Translations under genes and position numbers: made by a program
Origin: Anaerolineales bacterium
Lineage (GTDB): Bacteria; Chloroflexota; Anaerolineae; Anaerolineales; UBA11579
Length of the DNA: 64,000 nucleotides
Assembly: GCA_026129255.1 (NCBI GenBank)
Contig: JAHCIJ010000003.1
Location: 458,788-522,787 of the forward strand
Direction of reading: 5' to 3'
In this document: positions 9,113-17,456 of the stretch, piece by piece
How positions within the stretch are numbered: position 1 is the stretch's first letter
How the letters are laid out: the number at the start of each line of letters is the position of its first letter
Notes under the pieces: model-generated
The model's input: the letters and a program-made list of their open reading frames with translations, nothing else
Databases searched by the model: none
What the model was told of the DNA's origin: nothing

Positions 9113-10621
9113 ATGGAATTTCTTTTACAACCCCTGAATCTACTGACGTTCTTCCCAGTGCTTGGCGTCTTGGTGCTGCTGTTTTTGGGCAAGCGCGATG
9201 GCCTGAGCCGCTGGGTGGCGTTGGCAACCTCACTGCTGACCTTTGGTGTCTCTCTCTGGGTGCTGGGCATGTTCAATGCCGAGAACCCCAACCTGCAGCT
9301 CAACTTTGCCTATGACTGGATCCAAGCGGCTGGCTGGAACATCCGCTACTCCATGGGCATTGATGGCTTGAGCATCCTGCTGGTGCTGCTCACCACCTTC
9401 CTCTCGCCGATCGCCATTCTCTCCACCTGGCATGCAGTGGAAGAGCGCGTACGTGACTTCATGATCTTCTTCCTGCTGCTCGAGATGGGTATGCTGGGTG
9501 TGTTCCTGGCGCAGGATCTGTTCTTGTTCTACATCTTCTGGGAGTTTACGCTGGTGCCGATGTACTTCCTCATCGGTATCTGGGGTGGCGCACAGCGTAT
9601 GTATGCGGCCATCAAGTTCTTCTTGTATACGATGGCTGGCTCTATCCTCATGCTGCTGGCCATCCTGTGGCTGGGCATCAACCAGGGCACCTTCCACTTG
9701 CCAGACCTGATCGCCATGGGCGGCATCCCGCCTGAGGTGCAGTTCTGGCTGTTCCTTGCCTTCGCGGCGGCCTTCGCCATCAAGGTGCCGATGTGGCCGC
9801 TGCACTCGTGGTTGCCGGATGCTCACGTGCAGGCGCCTACGGCTGGCTCGGTAATTCTGGCCGGTGTGCTGCTCAAGATGGGTACCTACGGCTTCCTGCG
9901 CTTCAACCTGCCGCTGTTCCCGCAGGCCGCGGTGCAGCTGGCGCCGGCCATGGCTACCCTGGCCGTGATCGGCATTGTGTACGGCGCGATCGTTTCATAC
10001 TCCCAAAAGGATGTAAAGAAACTGGTGGCGTATTCCTCGATCAGCCACTTGGGTTTCGTGATGCTGGGCTTGTTCGCTTTGAACGCCCAGGGTATTGAAG
10101 GCGCTATTTTGCAAATGGTCAACCACGGCATCAGCACCGGTGCCTTGTTCTTGATTGTGGGCTTTATCTATGAGCGCCGCCACACGCGTGAATTCAGCGA
10201 GTTCGGCGGTTTGTGGAAGGTTATGCCGGTGTACGCCGTGCTGGCCTTGATCGTCTCACTTTCCTCGATGGGCTTGCCCGGCCTGAACGGCTTCGTGGGC
10301 GAGTTCACTATCTTGCTCGGCGCCTGGGGCGCTGGCGAGGGTGGGGCGCTGGGCTCGGTGTGGTTCACGGTATTTGCAGCGCTGGGCGTGATCCTGGCCG
10401 CGGTTTACATGCTCTACATGTTCCAGAAAATGTTCCTTGGCCCCGTGACGGTGAAAGCCAACGAAGCCTTGAAGGACCTGACCTGGCGTGAGATCGCTGT
10501 GATGGTTCCGCTGCTGGTTCTGATCTTCTGGATCGGTTTGTATCCCAAGCCATTCTTTGCCCTTATGCACCCCGCCGTGGAGCAGCTGGTAACGCTGCTG
10601 CAGGCTGCCGCTATTCACTAA
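9113..10621 (+). CDS. nuoM: NADH-quinone oxidoreductase subunit M
   Basis: This is the ND4-type proton-pumping subunit, 502 residues and about fourteen helices. Family segments include YFLIGIWGG, MWPLHSWLPDAHVQAP and the lysine-containing YSQKDVKKLVAYSSISHLG. The start is preceded by a purine-rich GAGGACGA ribosome site ten bases after nuoL. nuoN begins a few bases downstream. Confidence 0.95.
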   Translation: MEFLLQPLNLLTFFPVLGVLVLLFLGKRDGLSRWVALATSLLTFGVSLWVLGMFNAENPNLQLNFAYDWIQAAGWNIRYSMGIDGLSILLVLLTTFLSPIAILSTWHAVEERVRDFMIFFLLLEMGMLGVFLAQDLFLFYIFWEFTLVPMYFLIGIWGGAQRMYAAIKFFLYTMAGSILMLLAILWLGINQGTFHLPDLIAMGGIPPEVQFWLFLAFAAAFAIKVPMWPLHSWLPDAHVQAPTAGSVILAGVLLKMGTYGFLRFNLPLFPQAAVQLAPAMATLAVIGIVYGAIVSYSQKDVKKLVAYSSISHLGFVMLGLFALNAQGIEGAILQMVNHGISTGALFLIVGFIYERRHTREFSEFGGLWKVMPVYAVLALIVSLSSMGLPGLNGFVGEFTILLGAWGAGEGGALGSVWFTVFAALGVILAAVYMLYMFQKMFLGPVTVKANEALKDLTWREIAVMVPLLVLIFWIGLYPKPFFALMHPAVEQLVTLLQAAAIH

Positions 10622-10627
10622 GGAACT

Positions 10628-12079
10628 ATGAACTTCTTCTCATCTGCCGACCTGATTACTGCCCTGCCGCTGGTCTTTCTGACGGTGTGGGCGTGCATTC
10701 TGCTGCTGGTGGCGGCCTTCGCCGGCCAGCGCCAGGGCCTGGTGCCCGCTCTCTCCCTGGCGGGCTTGCTGGGCACGGCGTATCTGCTGGTGAGCCAGAT
10801 GGGCTTGCAGGCAGATGCGTTTGGCGGGATGTTTGTGACGGATGGCTTCTCCACCTTCATCAACATTGTGTTGATCCTGGGCGGTGTGCTCAGCGTAGCG
10901 CTCTCCTATGATTACTTGAAGCGCATGGAGATCGCCAAGCCTGAATACTATGTGCTGATGCTGTTCTCGATCAGCGGCATGATGCTGATGGCTTCGGCAG
11001 CGGACCTGATCGTGGTCTTCCTGGCGCTGGAGTTGCTCTCCATCCCACTGTATGTGCTTGCAGGTATTGCGCGGGGAAACTTGCGCTCTGAAGAAGCGGG
11101 TCTGAAATATTTCCTGCTGGGTGCGTTTGCCAGCGGTTTTCTAGTGTATGGAATTGCTTTGGTGTATGGCGCCACTGGCACCACGCTGCTGAGTGGCGTA
11201 GTGGCTGCGGCTAGCGCTGGTCTGGAGTACCCCATCTACCTGGTGTTGGGCGCCGGCCTGATCCTGGTTGGTTTGGGCTTCAAGGTGGCAGCGGTGCCCT
11301 TCCACATGTGGACGCCAGACGTGTATGACGGCTCACCGACCTCGGTGACCGCATTCATGGCGGTGGGCGCCAAGGCAGCCGGTTTTGCTGCCCTGCTGCG
11401 CATCTTTGTGTCTGCCTTCCCCTCGATCAGTGAGCAGATCACGCCGGTGCTGTATGTGATGTGTGCGGCCACGCTGATCATTGGTAACCTGCTGGCGATC
11501 GTGCAGAGTAATGTCAAGCGCATGCTGGCTTACTCCAGTATCTCGCACGCCGGTTTCATCTTGATGGCGCTTGTAGCCTATGGCAATGACGCGGCGCGTT
11601 TTGACGTCGTCTCGTCTGCCTTGTTCTACTTGCTGGCGTTCACCTTTGCCAGCTTTGGCTCCTGGGCTGTGGTTATGTCGCTGGAGAAAAGCCTGGGGCG
11701 TGGCTTGGAATTCAAAGACTATGCTGGCTTGTTCCGCCGCAGTCCGGGTCTGGCGATGGCCATGCTGGTGTTCATGCTCTCCTTCGCTGGTGTGCCACCC
11801 ACGCTGGGCTTCGCGGGCAAGTTCTACTTGTTCCGTGCCGTGTTGGAAGGCGGCTATGTGTGGCTGGCGATCGTGGGCGTGGTTGCATCGCTCATCTCGG
11901 CCTATTACTACCTGCGTCTGATCGTTGTGATGTTCATGCAAGAGGGCGAGCCTGAGGTTGCGCGCGTACCTGCGCTGGGCATTACGGCTGCGGTCACGGC
12001 GGTGGCCTCAGTGGTGTTGTTCATTTTCTCTGGGCCACTATTCGCCTGGGCATCGCAAGCGCTGCTGCGTATCTTCTAA
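10628..12079 (+). CDS. nuoN: NADH-quinone oxidoreductase subunit N
   Basis: This is the ND2-type proton-pumping subunit and last gene of the complex I operon, 483 residues. The core has KVAAVPFHMWTPDVYDGSP and the SNVKRMLAYSSISHAG segment. AGGA four bases before the ATG serves as ribosome site. No clear intrinsic terminator follows; the next gene begins 38 bases after the stop and is probably unrelated in function. Confidence 0.95.
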   Translation: MNFFSSADLITALPLVFLTVWACILLLVAAFAGQRQGLVPALSLAGLLGTAYLLVSQMGLQADAFGGMFVTDGFSTFINIVLILGGVLSVALSYDYLKRMEIAKPEYYVLMLFSISGMMLMASAADLIVVFLALELLSIPLYVLAGIARGNLRSEEAGLKYFLLGAFASGFLVYGIALVYGATGTTLLSGVVAAASAGLEYPIYLVLGAGLILVGLGFKVAAVPFHMWTPDVYDGSPTSVTAFMAVGAKAAGFAALLRIFVSAFPSISEQITPVLYVMCAATLIIGNLLAIVQSNVKRMLAYSSISHAGFILMALVAYGNDAARFDVVSSALFYLLAFTFASFGSWAVVMSLEKSLGRGLEFKDYAGLFRRSPGLAMAMLVFMLSFAGVPPTLGFAGKFYLFRAVLEGGYVWLAIVGVVASLISAYYYLRLIVVMFMQEGEPEVARVPALGITAAVTAVASVVLFIFSGPLFAWASQALLRIF

Positions 12080-12117
12080 CTCTTCGATTGCTGTAGTTCT
12101 AGGTTATAGTGTCGGCT

Positions 12118-12786
12118 ATGGTCAAAATACGCGCCTTGCTGTTTGACTTCGACGGTCTGATCCTGGATACCGAATGGCCGGATTATGAATCCTGGCAGGA
12201 GGTCTACCAGAATTTTGGCTGCGAACTGCCCGTGGAGGTTTGGGGGCAGATCGTAGGCGGAGACGGCGCCTCAGATTTTGACCCGTATACCTATTTGGCC
12301 GAGTTGAGCGGCAAGCCAGTGGACCGTGAAGAGATCTGGATCAGCCGCCGCCAGAAGTACCTCGACAACATCAGTGAGCTAGAGGTCTTGCCGGGGGTAG
12401 TGGATTACTTGGACGCGGCTGAGGACATGGGCCTGCTGTTGGCGGTAGCTTCGAGCTCGCCAGAGAATTGGGTGCGCGGCCACCTGGCACGCCTGGGTCT
12501 GTATGAGCGTTTTGATGCCATCAAGACGGCTGACGATGTGAAGCGCACCAAACCCGACCCGGAGCTGTATAACGCCGCCCTGGCCGACCTGGGTGTGGGC
12601 GCGCACGAGGCGATTGTGTTTGAAGACTCGCCCAACGGCGTGATGGCTGCCAAGGCGGCTGGTGTGTTCGCTGTGGCGGTGCCTAACCGCATCACGGCAC
12701 AACTGGCGCTGGATGGGGCGGATCTGCGGCTGGATTCCCTCGCGGATTTATCGTTGCAAGAATTGCTTAGCAGTATCCAACAGTAA
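12118..12786 (+). CDS. HAD-superfamily hydrolase (phosphatase/phosphoglucomutase-like)
   Basis: The protein is about 222 residues. The N-terminal FDFDGLILDTE gives the nucleophile Asp10 and acid/base Asp12 of the haloacid dehalogenase fold. ASSSPENW supplies the motif II serine, KRTKPDPELY the lysine, and FEDSPNGVMAAKAAG the metal-binding ED of motif IV. A helical cap lies between residues 15 and 85. This is the beta-phosphoglucomutase/phosphatase subgroup; the substrate cannot be told from sequence. I prefer the ATG at 12118 over the GTG nine bases upstream because the conserved beta-strand starts directly after it. Confidence 0.85.
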   Translation: MVKIRALLFDFDGLILDTEWPDYESWQEVYQNFGCELPVEVWGQIVGGDGASDFDPYTYLAELSGKPVDREEIWISRRQKYLDNISELEVLPGVVDYLDAAEDMGLLLAVASSSPENWVRGHLARLGLYERFDAIKTADDVKRTKPDPELYNAALADLGVGAHEAIVFEDSPNGVMAAKAAGVFAVAVPNRITAQLALDGADLRLDSLADLSLQELLSSIQQ

Positions 12787-12801
12787 AAACATGATTAAGC
12801 C

Positions 12802-12830
12802 TTGACACAATTAGTTGAACAGGCTAAGTT
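12802..12830 (+). promoter_or_regulatory. Sigma-70-type promoter of the AlbA_2-type gene
   Basis: TTGACA and TAAGTT are separated by 17 bases and lie just upstream of the GTG at 12855, with GAGAGG as ribosome site at about 12844. The gene therefore has its own promoter and is not part of the HAD gene transcript. Confidence 0.55.
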
Positions 12831-12854
12831 AGAACAAATGTATGAGAGGCTGTC

Positions 12855-13604
12855 GTGAGTTTCGATACGGAGAAGTGGTCGCTTAGCTTTGTTGAAAACC
12901 ATCTAGTTGATATTCAGCAAAAACTCCTTGATGAATTGGTTAGATTTGGCGCCCCTAACTACATGCTTGAATTGATTTACGCGTTAGGGTATTTCATTTC
13001 TTACCAACAAATACGACTCAAAGGTGAGAAGTGGGTTGAGGCAGAAAGTGACTTCCCCTATTGGTTACGTACGAGTCTAAATGCAATTGAAGCTGTTGAT
13101 TCGACAGTGCGTCCAAATTGGTCATCGTCTCCTCCACGTACCAAACTCCCGATTCCCACAGAGAACGATATCTTGGAGATGGTGAAGCAAGGAGAAAACC
13201 AAGTATACGAATTTAAGAGCTCGCTGACAGAAGTTACTAGAATGGCAAAAGAAATCGCCGCCATGCTGAATTCCAGCCAAGGCGGAGTAATACTCTATGG
13301 AGTTGAGGATAACGGAGTTGTGTCAGGAACCAATCTGTCCAAACAGGAGCTGGATCAAAGGCTAAATAACTCCATTAAAAACTCTATTGCTCCTGCTGCC
13401 GTCGTTCAAGTTGAAGCCGTTAATATTGCTGATGTTCAAATACTGGTTATTTTGGTCCCTGGATGGGATGGACAGAATGTCTTTCAATACGATGGACGTA
13501 TTTATTTGAGGAAGGCACTAATGCAATGGTTGCAAAACCTGAAGAAGTGCGGGCCTTACATCAGGGCAACTTTGTGGTTTGAAGCCTTGTTTCATTCCCC
13601 TTGA
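12855..13604 (+). CDS. AlbA_2/Schlafen-type putative DNA-binding protein, C-terminus frameshifted
   Basis: Residues ~113-215 match the AlbA_2 (divergent AAA-4, Schlafen-related) domain: YEFKSSL, AMLNSSQGGVILYGVEDNG, and FQYDGRIYLRK. The domain is found in transcription regulators and some defence proteins; no specific role can be given. Base composition is much poorer in GC than both neighbours, pointing to transfer. After IYLRK the expected continuation (GTNAMVAKPEEVRALHQ) is present in the -1 frame and stops at 13582, while the annotated frame continues with an unrelated tail. A single-base loss near 13511-13515 explains this. Confidence 0.7.
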   Translation: MSFDTEKWSLSFVENHLVDIQQKLLDELVRFGAPNYMLELIYALGYFISYQQIRLKGEKWVEAESDFPYWLRTSLNAIEAVDSTVRPNWSSSPPRTKLPIPTENDILEMVKQGENQVYEFKSSLTEVTRMAKEIAAMLNSSQGGVILYGVEDNGVVSGTNLSKQELDQRLNNSIKNSIAPAAVVQVEAVNIADVQILVILVPGWDGQNVFQYDGRIYLRKALMQWLQNLKKCGPYIRATLWFEALFHSP

Positions 13605-13631
13605 CTCTCTCACTGTGTGAGACCGTATACT
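13601..13631 (+). promoter_or_regulatory. MerR-type promoter with operator dyad in the spacer
   Basis: TTGACT (13601-13606) and TATACT (13626-13631) are 19 bases apart, longer than the usual 17. The spacer contains the perfect dyad CTCAC-TGT-GTGAG. A long spacer with a dyad inside it is how MerR-family activators work: they untwist the DNA to align the boxes. Transcription would start at about 13638, the ATG itself, so the message would be nearly leaderless. Confidence 0.7.
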
Positions 13632-13637
13632 TTCGCC

Positions 13638-14483
13638 ATGTTTCGCATTGGCGAGTTCTCCAAGTTCAGCCGGGTGTCTGTGCGCATGCTGCGCCACTAC
13701 GATCAGCTGGGGCTGCTGCGCCCGGCGCACGTGGACCCGGCCACCGAGTACCGCTATTACACGGCCGACCAGTTGGTCCGGCTGCACCGCATCATCGCCC
13801 TGCAGGACATCGGCTTTAGTTTGGAGCAGATCCGCGGTTTGCTGGTGGAGCGCCCGGTGAGCGCCGAGGAAATGAGCGGCATGCTGCTCTTGAAACAGGC
13901 CGAGCTGCAGACCAAGGTGCAGGGAGATTTGGAACGCCTGAACCGCATCGCCGAGCGCATCCGCCAAGTGGAAGAGAGCGAGACGGCGCACTACGACGTG
14001 GTGGTGCGCCAAGTCGAACCGCTGCGCGTCGCGAGCATCCGCCTGGCGCAGGGTGGCAACCCGGATCTGACACCCGTTTTTGAGGAGCTGGAATTCTATG
14101 TGGGTCGTTATAAAGCTCGGCGCGAGGAACCGCCACTGGCGTTGTACTTTGGTGATGAAGCCGGGGGCGGTGACATTGCAGTTGCGGTACCGCTGAAGGC
14201 CGATGTGCAACCGAGCGACCGCGTGGAGGTGACGGAGTTACCCGCCGTTACGATGGCCTGCGTGGTGCACCGCGGCGGCTACGAGAACATTCACTTGGCC
14301 GTGGGCGTGTTGATGCGCTGGGTGCAGGCAAACACCTATCGCACGGTGCAGGCCGCGCCGATGCGCGAGGTGTACTATCGCTTCGGCGCTGATTTGCAGG
14401 GGTACCAGTTGCCCGCAGTCTACCTGACGGACCAGAACGACGAATTTGTGACAGAGATCCAAATCCCCATCGAAAGGAATTAG
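13638..14483 (+). CDS. MerR-family transcriptional regulator with GyrI-like effector domain
   Basis: The protein is 281 residues. An N-terminal winged helix-turn-helix (residues 1-70: RIGEFSKFSRVSVRMLRHYD, EYRYYTADQL) is followed by a dimerisation coiled coil at ~75-120 (AEEMSGMLLLKQAEL...), then a C-terminal GyrI/BmrR-like ligand-binding domain (~130-281). This build is that of multidrug-sensing MerR activators such as BmrR. The start at 13638 follows the dyad-bearing promoter, which suggests self-regulation and control of the two genes downstream. The effector is unknown. Confidence 0.88.
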   Translation: MFRIGEFSKFSRVSVRMLRHYDQLGLLRPAHVDPATEYRYYTADQLVRLHRIIALQDIGFSLEQIRGLLVERPVSAEEMSGMLLLKQAELQTKVQGDLERLNRIAERIRQVEESETAHYDVVVRQVEPLRVASIRLAQGGNPDLTPVFEELEFYVGRYKARREEPPLALYFGDEAGGGDIAVAVPLKADVQPSDRVEVTELPAVTMACVVHRGGYENIHLAVGVLMRWVQANTYRTVQAAPMREVYYRFGADLQGYQLPAVYLTDQNDEFVTEIQIPIERN

Positions 14484-14485
14484 AT

Positions 14486-14812
14486 ATGGCCTATTACCTA
14501 GTGACTGCAAAGCCTGATGAAGCGCGCATGGCTGAGTTGCGCACACGGTTGCAGAGCGGCGAGGTCCGTGAGATGTGGCCCTTTGGTGAGTCTTTGCACT
14601 ACAGCTTAGAGAATGCCAGGCTAAGGGACGATGGCACCGCGGTATGGGAGGAAGAAGACTATTGCCGCCCGCCGCTGGCACAGGAACGTGCCGCTGTGCT
14701 GGATGACTACTTTGCGAATATCGAAGTGGAGCGCGTGGACGAGGGCCGCGGCTGGGAGCGCATCGAAGGGTTGCAAGGCATGTTCGATATGCTATTGGGA
14801 GGCAGGAAATGA
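14486..14812 (+). CDS. Conserved hypothetical protein, 108 residues
   Basis: This is a small, charged, soluble protein with no signal peptide or membrane helix that I can see. The opening MAYYLVTAKPDEARMAELR recalls YciI-like alpha/beta ferredoxin folds, but I cannot assign a family. It begins three bases after the MerR stop and overlaps the aldo/keto reductase start by four bases (ATGA), so the three genes form one operon. It may work with the reductase or in the same stress response. Confidence 0.7.
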   Translation: MAYYLVTAKPDEARMAELRTRLQSGEVREMWPFGESLHYSLENARLRDDGTAVWEEEDYCRPPLAQERAAVLDDYFANIEVERVDEGRGWERIEGLQGMFDMLLGGRK

Positions 14813-15828
14813 AGTTGCGCTACCGATTGCTGGGAGACAGCGGCCTGCGCGTCTCCGAGTTGTGTCTGGGCACCATGACCTTTGGCGAGACCTGGGGCTG
14901 GGGAGCCACAAAGGAAGACAGCCGCAAGCAGCTTGAGCTGTTTGCGGAGGCAGGCGGCAACTTTGTGGATACCTCGGTGAATTACACAGACGGCACCAGC
15001 GAGGAATACCTGGGCGAATTCATGGCGGGCGAGCGCGACCGCTATGTGCTGGCAACGAAATACTCGCTCACGAAAGAAACCTCCACCGACCCGAACTCCG
15101 GCGGCAATAGCCTCAAGTCTATGCGCCGCGCGGTCGAGACCAGTCTGCGCCGCCTGCAGACTGACTACATTGACCTGCTCTACCTGCATATGTGGGATTT
15201 TGTCACGCCAGTGGAAGAAGTGATGGCTGGTTTGCAGCAACTGGTGCAGAGCGGCAAAGTGCTCTACGTTGGTTTCTCAGACTCGCCGGATTGGATCGTG
15301 GCCGAAGCTAACACTCTGGCTGCCGAGCGCGGCTGGGCGCGGCCGGTGGCGCTGCAGATTCCGTACTCGTTGGCTGGCCGCACGCCGGAACGTGCTCTGC
15401 TGCCCATGGCGCGCCACTGGAAGATGACAACTCTGGCATGGGGTGTGCTGAGCGCCGGCCTGCTGACCGGAAAGTATACGAAGGAGAACAGCGAGCCCAC
15501 ACGCATGGATCGCTCCAAAACTCAAATCAATGAGCGCACGCAGAACATCATTGCTGTGGTGGAGGCAGTCGCCAAGGAGAGCGGCCGCTTGATGTCTCAG
15601 GTGGCGATCAACTGGGCGCGCCAGCAGCCAGGCGTGATCCCCATCGTGGCCGGGCGCACGCCGGCGCACTTAGCAGACAACCTGGCCGCGGTGGAATGGC
15701 GGCTGAGCGGTGAGCAGCTGGCGCGGCTGGATGAAATCAGCCAGATCGAGCTTGGCTTCCCGCACGGATTCCTGGAAGGCAGGGCGCTGATCTTTGGCGC
15801 GACGTACGACCGGCTGGATCGTGAGTAA
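14809..15828 (+). CDS. Aldo/keto reductase
   Basis: This NADPH-linked oxidoreductase of the TIM-barrel AKR superfamily is 339 residues. The catalytic tetrad is visible as Asp54 (FVDTS), Tyr59 (NYTDG), Lys84 (ATKYS) and His127 (LYLHMWD). The RTPAHLADN-like cofactor site near the C-terminus is present in GRTPAHLADNLAAVEW. It is the last gene of the MerR-led operon and probably reduces an aldehyde or ketone stress product; the substrate is not determined. Confidence 0.9.
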   Translation: MKLRYRLLGDSGLRVSELCLGTMTFGETWGWGATKEDSRKQLELFAEAGGNFVDTSVNYTDGTSEEYLGEFMAGERDRYVLATKYSLTKETSTDPNSGGNSLKSMRRAVETSLRRLQTDYIDLLYLHMWDFVTPVEEVMAGLQQLVQSGKVLYVGFSDSPDWIVAEANTLAAERGWARPVALQIPYSLAGRTPERALLPMARHWKMTTLAWGVLSAGLLTGKYTKENSEPTRMDRSKTQINERTQNIIAVVEAVAKESGRLMSQVAINWARQQPGVIPIVAGRTPAHLADNLAAVEWRLSGEQLARLDEISQIELGFPHGFLEGRALIFGATYDRLDRE

Positions 15829-15840
15829 GGTATGAAGAGA

Positions 15841-15869
15841 AAAAGGCGAGGCTATTAGCCTCGCCTTTT
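15841..15869. terminator. Bidirectional intrinsic terminator between the reductase and lipA
   Basis: A perfect 13-base-pair stem (AAAAGGCGAGGCT and its complement) closes a three-base loop. The A-run on one side and T-run on the other let it work on both strands, serving the plus-strand reductase operon and the minus-strand lipA. Confidence 0.9.
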
Positions 15870-15898
15870 ATGTGGTGAGTTTTGCGTTGTTTCGCGCG

Positions 15899-16855
15899 TC
15901 AGGAGACGAGGCCGTCTCCGTACAGCTTGCGGTGCACGGCGCTGAGGGCACGCACCTGGTCGGCGGCGTGGTAGCTGCTGCGCACCAGCGGGCCGCTTTC
16001 GACCCACTGGAAGCCGATGCTGAGGCCGTATTCTTTGAAATCAGCAAATTCTTCGGGCGTGACGTAGCGATCAATTGGCAGATGCTGCTTGCTGGGCTGC
16101 AGGTACTGGCCGAGGGTGAGGATGTCTACTCCCCAATCACGCTGGTCACGCATCACGGCTTTGACTTCCTCATTGGTCTCGCCGAGGCCGAGCATGATGC
16201 CGCTCTTGGTCAGCACTTCGGGGTCCATCTTCTTGGCGTTGCTGAGCGTGGCCGCGGCCCACTCATAGTTATCTTGTGGCTGTACCTTTTTGAACAGGCG
16301 GGGCACAGTTTCCACATTGTGATTGAGGATCTCAGGGCGAGCGTCCATCACGATCTTGAGCGCTTCGGCGCTGCCCTTGAAGTCAGGAATGAGCAGCTCG
16401 ATCGAGCAGCCCGGGTGGATCTGGCGGATGCGCTTGACCACCATGGCCAGGATCGGGGCGCCGCCATCAGCGCGCTCATCACGGTTCACGCTGGTGATCA
16501 CGGCGTGGCTGAGGCCCATGTCCTTCACGGCCTGCGCTACGCGCAGCGGCTCGGCCCAGTCCATCTCGTTGGGCATGCCGCGCTTGATGTCGCAGAAACC
16601 GCAGGAGCGGGTGCACACATCGCCCAGCATCAGGAAGGTGGCGGTGCCGTCACCCCAACATTCGCCGATGTTAGGGCACATCGCCTCTTCGCACACGGTG
16701 TGCAGCGCTTTGCTGCGCATGAGGCGCTTGATGTTCTCGTAGCTCTCGCCCATGGGAGCGCGCACACGGATCCAATCGGGGCGGCGGCTGGGTTTTGGCG
16801 CCAGCTGGATGTCTTCCAGCGGGATGCGGTTACGGGTAGGGGTGTGCTGGGCCAT
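15899..16855 (-). CDS. lipA: Lipoyl synthase
   Basis: This radical-SAM enzyme inserts two sulfurs into octanoyl groups on lipoate-dependent proteins. The 318-residue protein has the auxiliary-cluster motif C55-x4-C60-x5-C66 and the SAM-cluster motif C81-x3-C85-x2-C88 (CTRSCGFC). The C-terminal [10 protein letters not shown] supplies the serine ligand of the auxiliary cluster. It stands alone, with a terminator after it and ppa upstream on the same strand about 40 bases away. Confidence 0.96.
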   Translation of the reverse strand: MAQHTPTRNRIPLEDIQLAPKPSRRPDWIRVRAPMGESYENIKRLMRSKALHTVCEEAMCPNIGECWGDGTATFLMLGDVCTRSCGFCDIKRGMPNEMDWAEPLRVAQAVKDMGLSHAVITSVNRDERADGGAPILAMVVKRIRQIHPGCSIELLIPDFKGSAEALKIVMDARPEILNHNVETVPRLFKKVQPQDNYEWAAATLSNAKKMDPEVLTKSGIMLGLGETNEEVKAVMRDQRDWGVDILTLGQYLQPSKQHLPIDRYVTPEEFADFKEYGLSIGFQWVESGPLVRSSYHAADQVRALSAVHRKLYGDGLVS

Positions 16856-16895
16856 AGGTAAATTTTACCTGAATGAGTTGGCGAGCCGGGATGTG

Positions 16896-17432
16896 CTATT
16901 TAGCTTTTGCGGAGTAATTCTGGCGTGCAGCAACAATCATTTCCTTGGCCTCAGCGGCATCACCCCAGCGCACAATTTTGACCCACTTGTTTTCTTCAAG
17001 GTCTTTGTAATGAGCAAAGAAGTGCTCGATCTGCTGCAAGGTGATCTCAGGCAAGTCCTTGGCCTCGATCACGCGCTCGTAACGTTTGGTGAGCCGCGTG
17101 ACAGGTACGGCGATGATTTTTTCGTCGTGCCCGGCCTCGTCTTGCATGATGAGCACGCCGATGGGGCGCGCAGCAATTACTGAGCCGGGGATGAGGGCAC
17201 GCGTGTTGGCAACCAGGACATCGCAGGGGTCGCCGTCGCCGGAGAGGGTCTGCGGGATGAAGCCATAGTTGCCCGGGTAACGCATGGGTGTGTAGAGGAA
17301 ACGGTCAACCACGAGCGCGCCAATGCTCTCGTTGAACTCATACTTGATTGGCTCGCCACCCGTGGGAACCTCGATGATCACGTTGACTTCATCAGGAACA
17401 TTGGGGCCGGGGTCAATAGATTTGAGGGTCAT
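16896..17432 (-). CDS. ppa: Inorganic pyrophosphatase (family I)
   Basis: This cytosolic enzyme hydrolyses pyrophosphate from biosynthesis. The 178-residue length is typical of the soluble bacterial family. [19 protein letters not shown] contains the metal-binding aspartates, and the N-terminal IKYEFNE carries the conserved Lys and Glu. It is encoded on the minus strand just upstream of lipA. Confidence 0.96.
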   Translation of the reverse strand: MTLKSIDPGPNVPDEVNVIIEVPTGGEPIKYEFNESIGALVVDRFLYTPMRYPGNYGFIPQTLSGDGDPCDVLVANTRALIPGSVIAARPIGVLIMQDEAGHDEKIIAVPVTRLTKRYERVIEAKDLPEITLQQIEHFFAHYKDLEENKWVKIVRWGDAAEAKEMIVAARQNYSAKAK

Positions 17433-17456
17433 ATCGATTCCTTGGTTAGCTGGGTG

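Noticed and set aside
7651..9303. Long minus-strand open frame (550 codons) opposite nuoL
   Set aside because: It is the antisense shadow of a GC-rich membrane protein gene; composition is His/Gln/Arg-rich with no domain, and nuoL is certain.
15872..16861. Plus-strand open frame of 329 codons opposite lipA
   Set aside because: lipA carries all its cysteine motifs on the minus strand; the plus frame shows no domain.
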